6,415 nt of DNA from Candidatus Woesearchaeota archaeon CG10_big_fil_rev_8_21_14_0_10_32_24 (GTDB taxonomy: Archaea > Nanobdellota > Nanobdellia > Woesearchaeales > GW2011-AR9), in contig PCYG01000082.1 of assembly GCA_002763025.1 (NCBI GenBank), forward strand, positions 1 through 6,415, in the 5' to 3' direction. Made by a program: the position numbers and the translations under genes. Position 1 is the first letter of the stretch. Every line of letters begins with the position of its first letter. Below the pieces are notes generated by a model. That model was not told the DNA's origin, did not search any database, and saw only the letters and a program-made list of their open reading frames with translations. Of the stretch, positions 1-5,743 are shown piece after piece.

Positions 1-10
1 TTTATTGGAG

Positions 11-57
11 TAATATAAGGTAAAACATGTTCAAAGTAAAGAAATATTAAATTTATC
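11..57 (+). promoter_or_regulatory. Probable promoter region of the cold-shock gene (TATA box ambiguous)
   Basis: Two TATA-like stretches lie upstream: AATATAAG near 12-19 and an AATATTAAATTTAT stretch near 43-56. Using the ~26-bp box-to-start spacing seen at the other genes, they would give leaders of roughly 48 nt or 10-20 nt, both able to include the ribosome binding site at 76-81. The sequence alone does not decide between them. Confidence 0.4.
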
Positions 58-75
58 TTTAAGAATTACCTTTGT

Positions 76-81
76 AGGAGG
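76..81 (+). promoter_or_regulatory. Strong Shine-Dalgarno site of the cold-shock gene
   Basis: AGGAGG sits 8 nt upstream of the ATG at 90, followed by an A-tract. It complements the conserved CCUCC end of archaeal 16S rRNA. It is the only strong ribosome binding site in the window; the other genes have TATA boxes too close to their ATG to leave a leader. This mRNA therefore has a 5' untranslated region. Confidence 0.88.
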
Positions 82-89
82 AAAAAAAA

Positions 90-431
90 ATGGAAGGAAC
101 TGTAAAATTTTTTAACAGAAAAAAGGGATTTGGATTCGTCCAAGGCGATGATGGAAATGATTATTTTGTGCATTCAACTGCATTAGCACAGGGGGTATTT
201 CTAAGAGATAACGATCGCGTATCTTTTGAACCAGGTCAAGGAGACCGAGGACCAAAAGCAGATAATGTTCAACTACTCCAAAAAGGAAGTGAACGAACTG
301 ATTTACCAGCTGAAGCTACTGCTCCTAAGAAATCTGCCCCTAAAGCAGAAGCAAAAGAGCCTGAACAAGAAGAAGCTACTGAAGATGATGGTAAAGAAGA
401 TGATAGTGAAGAAGACCCTGTAGCTGAATAA
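90..431 (+). CDS. Cold-shock-domain (CspA-like) protein with acidic C-terminal tail
   Basis: A small single-stranded RNA/DNA-binding protein of 113 aa, probably a cytoplasmic RNA chaperone. Residues 1-64 form a cold-shock domain: it opens MEGTVKFFN, RNP1 is KGFGFV (residues 12-17) and RNP2 is DYFVHS (24-29), so the aromatic residues used for base stacking are present. The remaining ~49 residues are a low-complexity tail, first Ala/Lys/Glu-rich and then strongly acidic (EEATEDDGKEDDSEEDP). Bacterial CspA proteins are about 70 aa and lack such a tail, which might limit binding or contact basic partners (inference). The start is fixed by AGGAGG at 76-81, 8 nt before ATG. It is the only + strand gene and converges on trm5 with a 15-bp gap. 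Cold-shock proteins are patchy in archaea, so bacterial origin is plausible but not shown here. Confidence 0.93.
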   Translation: MEGTVKFFNRKKGFGFVQGDDGNDYFVHSTALAQGVFLRDNDRVSFEPGQGDRGPKADNVQLLQKGSERTDLPAEATAPKKSAPKAEAKEPEQEEATEDDGKEDDSEEDPVAE

Positions 432-432
432 G

Positions 433-458
433 CTTTTTTTATTTTATTATTTTTCTTT
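433..458 (+). terminator. Oligo-T terminator of the cold-shock gene
   Basis: Directly after the TAA at 429-431 the + strand carries T7 (434-440), T4 (442-445) and T5 (450-454) in a pyrimidine-rich run without a clear hairpin. Archaeal RNA polymerase terminates at such T-tracts. The tract overlaps the last codons of the convergent trm5 gene, so the two 3' ends overlap. Confidence 0.7.
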
Positions 459-1472
459 CAACTTTAAATCAAAACAAACACGATACCATCCTGGTGAATA
501 TTGGCCACATTTAATTTTTCTCAATACACGAACTGGATATCTCAACTCTTTACATTTCTTACTAATCAATTTTGCCGTAGAATCAATTTGATCTTTACCT
601 AAAAAAACATACAGATGAATCATACCTCCTTTTTTCACACATGGTAAAGTAACATCTAAAAATGTTTCGGCCGTTTTAGGAAGTGGCATACAAATCCGAT
701 CAAACTTCTTTTTTAATTTTGGCAGAATTTCACGCACATCACCTTGTTTTAAGAAAACTTTATCCCCTAACTTATTTAATCTCACATTTTCTGCACCATA
801 AAAATGACCACTTGGATTTAATTCTATACCAAGAACAGATTTTGCAGGAGAATTTTTTGCAATTACTAAAGGAAAAGGTGCACATCCTGAAAACATCACA
901 AGGATTTCTTCCCCTTTCTTCGCTTGTTTTGCAACACGTAATCTTTCGCTTCCTGTTCGTGCAGAAAAATACACTAATTCTAAATGTAATTTTAAATTAA
1001 TACCGTTCTCATGATGAATTGTTTCCTTTGATTTTTTTCCTGCAAGAATTTTTACTTTTCTCGTCCTATAAATCCCTGAATGGATCGCAGATTTCTTCAC
1101 TACAGTATCAATATGAATATGCGTTTTCAAATACGCTTCTGCAATTTGCTTCTCTTTATTTTTCAAAGTTTCGGGAATCTCTAGAACCATGATTTTACCC
1201 ACAATTTCTTGTGATTGCGGGAGAATTTCCATTTCTTTTTTGGTTAAGCTTTTTTTAAGAAGATCTTCCACTGTAACAACCTTTGGAATCAAAGGAAATT
1301 CAAACTTTGTATTAACGACTTTTGACCCTGGAATTTTCACAGATTTTGTAATTGGGAAATAAATGTAATCTAATTCCTTAACAGCACGGAAATCTGGATG
1401 CATCACATCTTTCTTAGAAAGTTCTTTTCTCACACGTTGTGCGTTCTTCAATTCTGTAAATACGGCTAACAT
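447..1472 (-). CDS. trm5: tRNA (guanine(37)-N1)-methyltransferase, Trm5 family
   Basis: A class I SAM-dependent methyltransferase expected to make m1G37 next to the anticodon, which prevents +1 frameshifting. The length (341 aa) matches M. jannaschii Trm5 (336 aa). An N-terminal D1-like part (1-~60) precedes the family core: IVGKIMVLEIP (90-100), GIYRTRKV (133-140), TIHHENG (151-157) and FSARTGSERLR (169-179). R136 and E177 sit where the catalytic R145/E185 pair of the M. jannaschii enzyme is expected. The SAM-binding region is MFSGCAPFPLVIAK (193-206), where family members usually read MFAG.GPF, and IELNP (216-220). The NLP-type motif reads MPLPK (262-266), with Pro in place of Asn. Transcription should start at the ATG, from a TATA box at 1495-1503. 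The upstream DUF218 gene ends 41 bp away. No minus-strand T-tract follows the stop. Tyw2 (wyosine synthesis) is a related alternative, but length and core motifs favour Trm5. Confidence 0.87.
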   Translation of the reverse strand: MLAVFTELKNAQRVRKELSKKDVMHPDFRAVKELDYIYFPITKSVKIPGSKVVNTKFEFPLIPKVVTVEDLLKKSLTKKEMEILPQSQEIVGKIMVLEIPETLKNKEKQIAEAYLKTHIHIDTVVKKSAIHSGIYRTRKVKILAGKKSKETIHHENGINLKLHLELVYFSARTGSERLRVAKQAKKGEEILVMFSGCAPFPLVIAKNSPAKSVLGIELNPSGHFYGAENVRLNKLGDKVFLKQGDVREILPKLKKKFDRICMPLPKTAETFLDVTLPCVKKGGMIHLYVFLGKDQIDSTAKLISKKCKELRYPVRVLRKIKCGQYSPGWYRVCFDLKLKEK

Positions 1473-1494
1473 AAAAAGAATAAAAGAAAAAGTG

Positions 1495-1503
1495 TATTTA
1501 AAA
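1495..1503 (-). promoter_or_regulatory. TATA box of trm5 (leaderless promoter)
   Basis: On the minus strand TTTTAAATA is preceded by GAGCAAG, a plausible BRE-like purine stretch. The box centre lies ~26.5 bp upstream of the A of the ATG at 1472, so transcription should begin at the start codon. The box starts 10 bp after the stop of the DUF218 gene. Confidence 0.75.
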
Positions 1504-1513
1504 CTTGCTCTTA

Positions 1514-2002
1514 TTAGTAATAAAGACCTTCCTTCTTTAAACGATTTAAAGCTTTTTGTTCATGAGATTTCAATTTTTTCAATGTGTCTTCATCAATCGT
1601 TGTTTTTGATGCAAAAAATTTAACTTTGTAATCTTTAAACACTTTATTAAAAATAAATTTTACTCTTGCCATATGAAAATCTGATGTAACTACAATAATA
1701 TTTTCTGGACGATATCTCCCTACAATAACATGTGAAAATAAGGCATCTTCAATTGTATGAGTACTTTTTGCAATTTTAAGAAAGCAATTTTTGGTTACGC
1801 CCTTTTTTAACAAATAATCTTTAGAATATAATGCATGCATTTTATTTGTTCTATTGAATCCTTCTCCAAATGCACCTGTAATAATAATCTTATACCCTTT
1901 CTCTAATTTATTCACACCAAGATCCAAACGTTCTTTTGAAATAGAGGATAATCTTCCTTGATCATCATTCATATGTCCAAGAATAATCGTAACACCTTTC
2001 AT
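1514..2002 (-). CDS. DUF218 / YdcF-SanA-like protein
   Basis: A 162-aa cytosolic protein of the DUF218 (YdcF/SanA/ElyC-like) family. Motifs in order are VTIILGH (4-10), a short SKERLDLGV segment (22-30), IIITGAF (39-45), STHTIEDAL (80-88) and VVTSDFHMARVKFIF (104-118). The TG, S.(T)xE and TSxFHxxR signatures are those of the family. The biochemical role is not firmly known: bacterial members are linked to envelope metabolism, and E. coli YdcF was reported to bind SAM. No signal peptide or membrane helix is visible, unlike ElyC/SanA. The frame extends to a TTG at 2023, but ATG 2002 is preferred because a TATA box lies 26.5 bp upstream and the conserved domain begins right after it. The gene ends with tandem TAA codons (1516-1511). 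It follows fen but has its own promoter. Confidence 0.82.
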   Translation of the reverse strand: MKGVTIILGHMNDDQGRLSSISKERLDLGVNKLEKGYKIIITGAFGEGFNRTNKMHALYSKDYLLKKGVTKNCFLKIAKSTHTIEDALFSHVIVGRYRPENIIVVTSDFHMARVKFIFNKVFKDYKVKFFASKTTIDEDTLKKLKSHEQKALNRLKKEGLYY

Positions 2003-2024
2003 GAAAAATAATAAATGAAACAAC

Positions 2025-2034
2025 TATTTAAAAA
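2025..2034 (-). promoter_or_regulatory. TATA box of the DUF218 gene, directly after the fen stop codon
   Basis: On the minus strand TTTTTAAATA begins 4 bp past the fen TAA. Its TTTAAATA core is centred 26.5 bp upstream of ATG 2002, predicting a leaderless transcript. The leading T5 could also serve as a weak terminator for the wHTH-fen transcript. Confidence 0.75.
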
Positions 2035-2038
2035 TTCC

Positions 2039-3076
2039 TTAAAAAAATGAGCTTAATCCTTTCTGCGATAGTTCTTTATTTTCTCTTTTTAATGCTTCTA
2101 ATTTTGTTTTAACACGATCTTCACTAAAATCATGTTTCTCAACCAATAATGCCATAATTTCTTGTTCATCAATCTTTTTCCATTCTAAATCAAAATCATT
2201 TGTTACAGGGATATCCTTAATTGTGTCAAAAATTTCTTTCCATGTCAAATCGGGATACTGTTGGTTCCATTCCACTTTCTCAAAAATAGCATCAAAATCT
2301 TCACCGAACTCTTGAATTAATTTCAAACCTTTCTTTGGCCCAATGCCTTTCACACCGCCAGGATTGTAATCCGTACCTGCAAGAATCGCAAGCACAATTA
2401 ATTGATTTAAATTTATTTTTAAAGTTTTCAAAACATCGTTAAGTTTAATCACTTCAGGTTTAATATTCACATATCCTAAAGTGCCTGTTTTCCGTCGTTT
2501 CCCTTCTATTGATAAATTGCGGATTAAAGTTGGACAACCAAAAATAAGATTATCGTAATCCTGAGAGATAGAAGCATACGCTTTTCCTTGTGCAACCATA
2601 TATGCTGTTTGCGCTTCACCTTCTGAAGGTGCTTGAATAATTGGTACTCCTAAAGCTGTTAAAAGATTCTTTGCATCAACAACCATTTCTTTTGTTAACA
2701 CAGCAGTACGACCTGCTTGTTTTTTCATTTCTGCGTAATCATCAGCATCTTCCGCTTCTTTTAATTTAAGAGAAGCTTGATGTTTCACTGCTTTCCTTAT
2801 TTCCCACGTCTTTTCTTTAATCGAAGGAGGTGTTCCATCAAAGACAAACGCTAATTTCAAACCTTGCTCCATCAAAGAAGTTGTTCTATTAAATAATCCA
2901 ATTAAATGAGAGGTCACTTTGCCATGTTTATCTGTTAATACAGAACCATCAACACTTCTTATTGTTGTAAGAAATTGATATAATAGGTTCATTGAATCAA
3001 CAGCAAGAATTTTACCACGTAAATCTTTAATGGAGATTTCTTCTTTTTCAACGATGTCTTTAAATTTTAAACCCAT
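2039..3076 (-). CDS. fen: Flap endonuclease 1 (FEN1), archaeal
   Basis: A structure-specific 5' nuclease that removes 5' flaps and RNA primers during Okazaki fragment maturation and repair. It is 345 aa, normal for the archaeal family. All seven metal-binding carboxylates can be placed: D27 (AVDSMN), D80 (FVFDGTPP), E152 and E154 (SEGEAQ), D173 and D175 (SQDYDN) and D236 (AGTDYN). The helix-hairpin-helix GVKGIGPKKGLKLI spans 241-254. The C-terminus, QKGLSSFF (338-345), fits the PIP box Q-x-x-L-x-x-F-F that binds PCNA. The frame reaches an upstream TTG at 3085, but ATG 3076 gives the family N-terminus MGLKFKDI with the conserved Gly2. It starts 1 nt after the stop of the winged-helix gene and has no TATA box at the expected place, so it should be co-transcribed and perhaps translationally coupled. 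Only a weak GGAT lies before the ATG. Confidence 0.96.
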   Translation of the reverse strand: MGLKFKDIVEKEEISIKDLRGKILAVDSMNLLYQFLTTIRSVDGSVLTDKHGKVTSHLIGLFNRTTSLMEQGLKLAFVFDGTPPSIKEKTWEIRKAVKHQASLKLKEAEDADDYAEMKKQAGRTAVLTKEMVVDAKNLLTALGVPIIQAPSEGEAQTAYMVAQGKAYASISQDYDNLIFGCPTLIRNLSIEGKRRKTGTLGYVNIKPEVIKLNDVLKTLKINLNQLIVLAILAGTDYNPGGVKGIGPKKGLKLIQEFGEDFDAIFEKVEWNQQYPDLTWKEIFDTIKDIPVTNDFDLEWKKIDEQEIMALLVEKHDFSEDRVKTKLEALKRENKELSQKGLSSFF

Positions 3077-3077
3077 A

Positions 3078-4289
3078 TTATCCAATCTTTTTTACTAACG
3101 CATTCTGGAACGCATCTGATTCTAACATCTCTTGTGCCTTTTTATTTAATTCTTTTGTATACAAAAAAAGTAAAGGTAACTTCTTAATCCGTGCCTCCAT
3201 ATAAGCAGTAGAAAGATCTTTTTCATCACACCTAGCTTTATCTTTTGCTTTACAAAAATAAGTCATCTCTCCAACAATGGAAGGTACACGTAACACTAGA
3301 TTCATTTCTTTATTTTTACGAATTGTTTCCTTTTGATCTATTTTAATATTTAATGTTTTCAAAAATTGTTCCAACGAATGAATAAACTCGTCTTGAATTG
3401 TAACTTTACGTCCACGCGTTTTCTTTTCTATTGGTGTAGATGAAACATAATTTAAATCGTCAATGTGTTCTTCTTTTTGCGGTTCTTCTTTCTTTAAATC
3501 TTCTTTTTTAGATTCAGAAATTAATTTTTCTTGTTTAGGTTCTAAAGGCAAAGGAGAATGTACAACTTTAGCATTGTGCTTTGGTTTCGCAGAAATAGAT
3601 TCTTGTTTAGATTCTTCTTTATGAGTTTCTTGTAATTTAGTTCCTGGAATTATCTCTTCATCGAATTCATCCAATTCTTCTACAGAAGCTTCCCCCTCAA
3701 TAGATTTCTCTTCAAGAGTAGATGCTTTAACAAACATCACTTTTTCTTCTGGCACTTCCACAATAATTTTAGCTTTTTCTTCCACTAATGGTTCTTCAAT
3801 TTTTTCTTCAACTTTTACTTTAACAGGTTCAGGCATTGGTTCTTCTGCTCTAAGAATATTTCCAATAATAGAACTTGCATCTTGTGCTGGAAGTAAATGC
3901 CACTTCCAAAAAAATTCTACACCTGCTGGTGAACGTACTTGCAAAGGTATTGCAAAATCTTTTAACTGCCGTAATGCAACTTTAGATAATAAATCAAGGT
4001 CATTTTCGCGTAAAACAAGTTGATTTTTCAAATTTTCTAAAACATCATAATCTTTAGGATTAAGATTCTCTTTTGCAAATGAAAAAAGTTGCTCTTCTTG
4101 ACCTTCCAAAAAATACAGGGGGGAACTCCCCATTTTCAAGTTTGAAATTTTAATTTTTTCCCGTGAAGCTAAATCGGAAAGATGTGCCGATGCAATTAAG
4201 ATACTACTGCCTATTGTTTTTGCAACTTTACTCGGGATTGTAGGTCCTGTTGCTTTTAAAAATAAAAGAATTTGGTCATGAGCATCCAT
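3078..4289 (-). CDS. Winged-helix protein with acidic/Lys-rich linker and C-terminal nuclease-fold-like domain (function unknown)
   Basis: No named family recognised. From ATG 4289 the protein has 403 aa. Residues ~1-65 resemble a winged helix-turn-helix (a QILLFLKATGPTIPSKVAKTIG start, then SAHLSDLASREKIKIS and a wing ending LYFLEG). Residues ~66-145 are a second helical/mixed segment, ending FFWKWHLLP. Residues ~146-290 are a Glu/Lys/Pro-rich, probably disordered linker. Residues ~295-403 form a compact domain with VPSIVGEMTYFCKAKDK, then DLSTAYMEA and KLPLLFLYTKELNKKAQEML. That order (strand, K-x-K, helix, hydrophobic strand, helix) recalls the restriction-endonuclease-like/Mrr fold, but the usual E/Q-x-K reads K-A-K, so catalysis is doubtful. 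Sharing a transcript with fen suggests a DNA repair or replication role (inference). An ATG at 4295 is in frame, but TATA spacing favours 4289. Confidence 0.8.
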   Translation of the reverse strand: MDAHDQILLFLKATGPTIPSKVAKTIGSSILIASAHLSDLASREKIKISNLKMGSSPLYFLEGQEEQLFSFAKENLNPKDYDVLENLKNQLVLRENDLDLLSKVALRQLKDFAIPLQVRSPAGVEFFWKWHLLPAQDASSIIGNILRAEEPMPEPVKVKVEEKIEEPLVEEKAKIIVEVPEEKVMFVKASTLEEKSIEGEASVEELDEFDEEIIPGTKLQETHKEESKQESISAKPKHNAKVVHSPLPLEPKQEKLISESKKEDLKKEEPQKEEHIDDLNYVSSTPIEKKTRGRKVTIQDEFIHSLEQFLKTLNIKIDQKETIRKNKEMNLVLRVPSIVGEMTYFCKAKDKARCDEKDLSTAYMEARIKKLPLLFLYTKELNKKAQEMLESDAFQNALVKKIG

Positions 4290-4310
4290 GACCATTTAAG
4301 TTAAAAAAGA

Positions 4311-4319
4311 GTTTATAAG
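4311..4319 (-). promoter_or_regulatory. TATA box of the winged-helix–fen operon
   Basis: On the minus strand CTTATAAAC is centred about 26 bp upstream of the A of ATG 4289, but only ~20 bp from the in-frame ATG at 4295. By the spacing seen at the neighbouring genes, 4289 is the start and the mRNA is leaderless. No equivalent box precedes fen. Confidence 0.72.
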
Positions 4320-4337
4320 GATTTTGTAACTCTAACA

Positions 4338-4997
4338 CTAGGGTCTAAGCCATTTAACTTCCCAATATGTACAATCTCCTTCATCATCAACGACACCCAT
4401 TAAGAGGCGTTTCTTTGTACTATGAGCAACACGATTCTTTGCGGAGAAATCATGCCAGGTTAATGTACTTCCTTCTGAAACAGGGTAAATAATCCACCGT
4501 GCGTGATCTTCACCTGGTTTAATTCCACGATCATACACACGAAAATCGGCACCAAATTTCAATGCGGTTTTCACAATATACCCACGATTTCGCATATCTT
4601 TGAAAACAGAATACCTGATCCAAAAGTTAGGTTCAATTTTCCTTGCTTTCTTGACATAAGTATCAAAATCTAATACTTTCCCAGACTCACTTTTAATGAT
4701 GAGCCTAGCACGTTCCATGAGATAAAGTCCTTCCAAAAGAGAAAGTTCTACCTTGCCAGATTCAGAAATACTTCCAAATCTACTTTGATTATAGAATTCA
4801 CGCGCTTCATCACTTGATTCAGTTAATACACGTGCATCCATCAAAATCCCCATAACGGGATCCTTTTTTGTTTTTGTATCAATTTTATCTAAAGAAGTCC
4901 TTAGAAGTGTATCTTCTGGGACACCAGAGGTCTTACCTCCCGGTGTTTCAGCCTTTGCTGCTTTTTTAGATGGTTTTGTTGTTTTTGTTTTTGCCAT
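4338..4997 (-). CDS. endA: tRNA splicing endonuclease, homotetramer-type EndA
   Basis: It cleaves introns from pre-tRNAs (and pre-rRNAs) at bulge-helix-bulge motifs. The catalytic triad is visible as Tyr155 (DFRVYDRG), His165 (GEDHARW) and Lys196 (AHSTKKRLL). The spacings of 10 and 31 residues equal those of M. jannaschii EndA (Y115, H125, K156). The C-terminal strand segment is VVDDEGDCTYWEVKWLRP (202-219). Residues ~46-219 make a single-unit α4-type subunit of normal size. Residues 1-45 are an added Lys/Thr-rich basic extension, likely disordered and possibly RNA-contacting (inference). The long start is supported by a TATA box ~26.5 bp upstream of ATG 4997. A start at Met49 would lose the extension but lacks that support. 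The gene is probably monocistronic; the winged-helix gene downstream has its own promoter. Confidence 0.95.
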   Translation of the reverse strand: MAKTKTTKPSKKAAKAETPGGKTSGVPEDTLLRTSLDKIDTKTKKDPVMGILMDARVLTESSDEAREFYNQSRFGSISESGKVELSLLEGLYLMERARLIIKSESGKVLDFDTYVKKARKIEPNFWIRYSVFKDMRNRGYIVKTALKFGADFRVYDRGIKPGEDHARWIIYPVSEGSTLTWHDFSAKNRVAHSTKKRLLMGVVDDEGDCTYWEVKWLRP

Positions 4998-5019
4998 AGA
5001 AGATAGATTTGTGTTTGGT

Positions 5020-5028
5020 GTTTAAAAG
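5020..5028 (-). promoter_or_regulatory. TATA box of endA
   Basis: CTTTTAAAC on the minus strand begins 8 bp after the radC stop and is centred 26-27 bp before ATG 4997. This fits leaderless transcription and supports the long, Lys-rich N-terminus of EndA. Confidence 0.65.
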
Positions 5029-5035
5029 ATTTATG

Positions 5036-5710
5036 TTAAATTTGCTGAATCATCTGTTCTTTCCAGCTCCACCATTTCTGCTTGCCTATAATCAAATGGT
5101 CCAATAATTGAATACCCATAATACTGCCCGTCTCTTCTAGAACACGTGTTACTTCTAGATCTTCCTCACTTGGTGTAGGATCGCCTGAAGGATGATTATG
5201 TAAAATAATCACAGCATTTGCCAAATGTTTGATAGCACCATGAAATACTTCTCGTGGATGTACTAATGAAGAATTTAATGTACCGATTGTAATTGTGTGA
5301 TCAACAATAATTTTATTTTTAGAATCAAGATACACCGCAACAAAATGTTCTTTTTGTAAATCCTGCATCTTGGTAATATATGTTCTTGCTAAATCTCTAG
5401 ATTTCAAAATTGGAATTTTTTCATTTTCCTTTAAGGGAATTCTTTTTGCAAGTTCAAACAACGCCACAATTTGACATGCTTTTGCTTTGCCAATCCCATG
5501 TTCCTGACATAATTCTTGTAATGACGTTCTTGAAAGATTTTGTAAACCATACTTTGATAATAATCCATAAGAAATTTGTAATACATTCTCCTTCTTCGTG
5601 CCAGATTTCAATAAGATTGCTAATAACTCTCCGTTAGACAATACCTGCGGACCAGCACGTTCCATGCGTTCCCGAGGTCTGTCCTGTGACATAATTTCTT
5701 TTATTCTCAT
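5036..5710 (-). CDS. radC: RadC family JAB1/MPN (JAMM) domain protein
   Basis: A full-length RadC (224 aa; bacterial members are about 220-230). The N-terminal part (1-~95) has the family opening (DRPRERMERAGPQVLSNGELLAILLKSG) and a helix-hairpin-helix, HGIGKAKACQIVALFELAKR (71-90), for non-specific DNA binding. The C-terminal MPN domain carries an intact JAMM zinc site: E121 (KEHF), H171 and H173 (HNHPSGDPTPSEED), S181 and D184. The TLNSSLVHPREVFHGAI segment (144-160) is also typical. The protein looks active as a metallo-hydrolase, but the biological role of RadC is unsettled; its early assignment to DNA repair has not held up. The gene has its own archaeal TATA box and sits between the reductase gene and endA. 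RadC is mainly bacterial, so transfer from bacteria is likely (inference). Confidence 0.95.
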   Translation of the reverse strand: MRIKEIMSQDRPRERMERAGPQVLSNGELLAILLKSGTKKENVLQISYGLLSKYGLQNLSRTSLQELCQEHGIGKAKACQIVALFELAKRIPLKENEKIPILKSRDLARTYITKMQDLQKEHFVAVYLDSKNKIIVDHTITIGTLNSSLVHPREVFHGAIKHLANAVIILHNHPSGDPTPSEEDLEVTRVLEETGSIMGIQLLDHLIIGKQKWWSWKEQMIQQI

Positions 5711-5732
5711 TTAAGTAGAAAATGATTTTGGG

Positions 5733-5741
5733 GTTTATAAG
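5733..5741 (-). promoter_or_regulatory. TATA box of radC
   Basis: CTTATAAAC on the minus strand, the same 9-mer as at the winged-helix–fen promoter, begins 3 nt after the stop of the reductase gene. It is centred 26-27 bp before the A of ATG 5710, so radC should be transcribed leaderless from an archaeal-type promoter. Confidence 0.72.
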
Positions 5742-5743
5742 CG

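Noticed and set aside
28..51. Short upstream frame (ATG, seven codons) before the cold-shock gene.
   Set aside because: No clear ribosome binding site and too short to judge. Such frames are common by chance in AT-rich DNA.
226..423. Second open frame overlapping the cold-shock gene.
   Set aside because: It is a +1 shadow of the Lys/Glu-rich tail. The cold-shock frame has the ribosome binding site and the conserved domain.
683..1000. Open frame of 105 codons on the + strand inside trm5.
   Set aside because: It lies wholly antisense to a well-supported gene and has no recognisable domain. It is a composition shadow.
3430..3850. Repetitive TTCTTC/TTCTTCT pattern looking like a DNA repeat.
   Set aside because: It is explained by the Glu/Lys-rich linker codons of the winged-helix protein. 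There is no regular period or spacing as in CRISPR or tandem repeats.
5410..5637. Open frame of 75 codons on the + strand inside radC.
   Set aside because: It is antisense to the conserved RadC coding sequence with no domain or promoter of its own.
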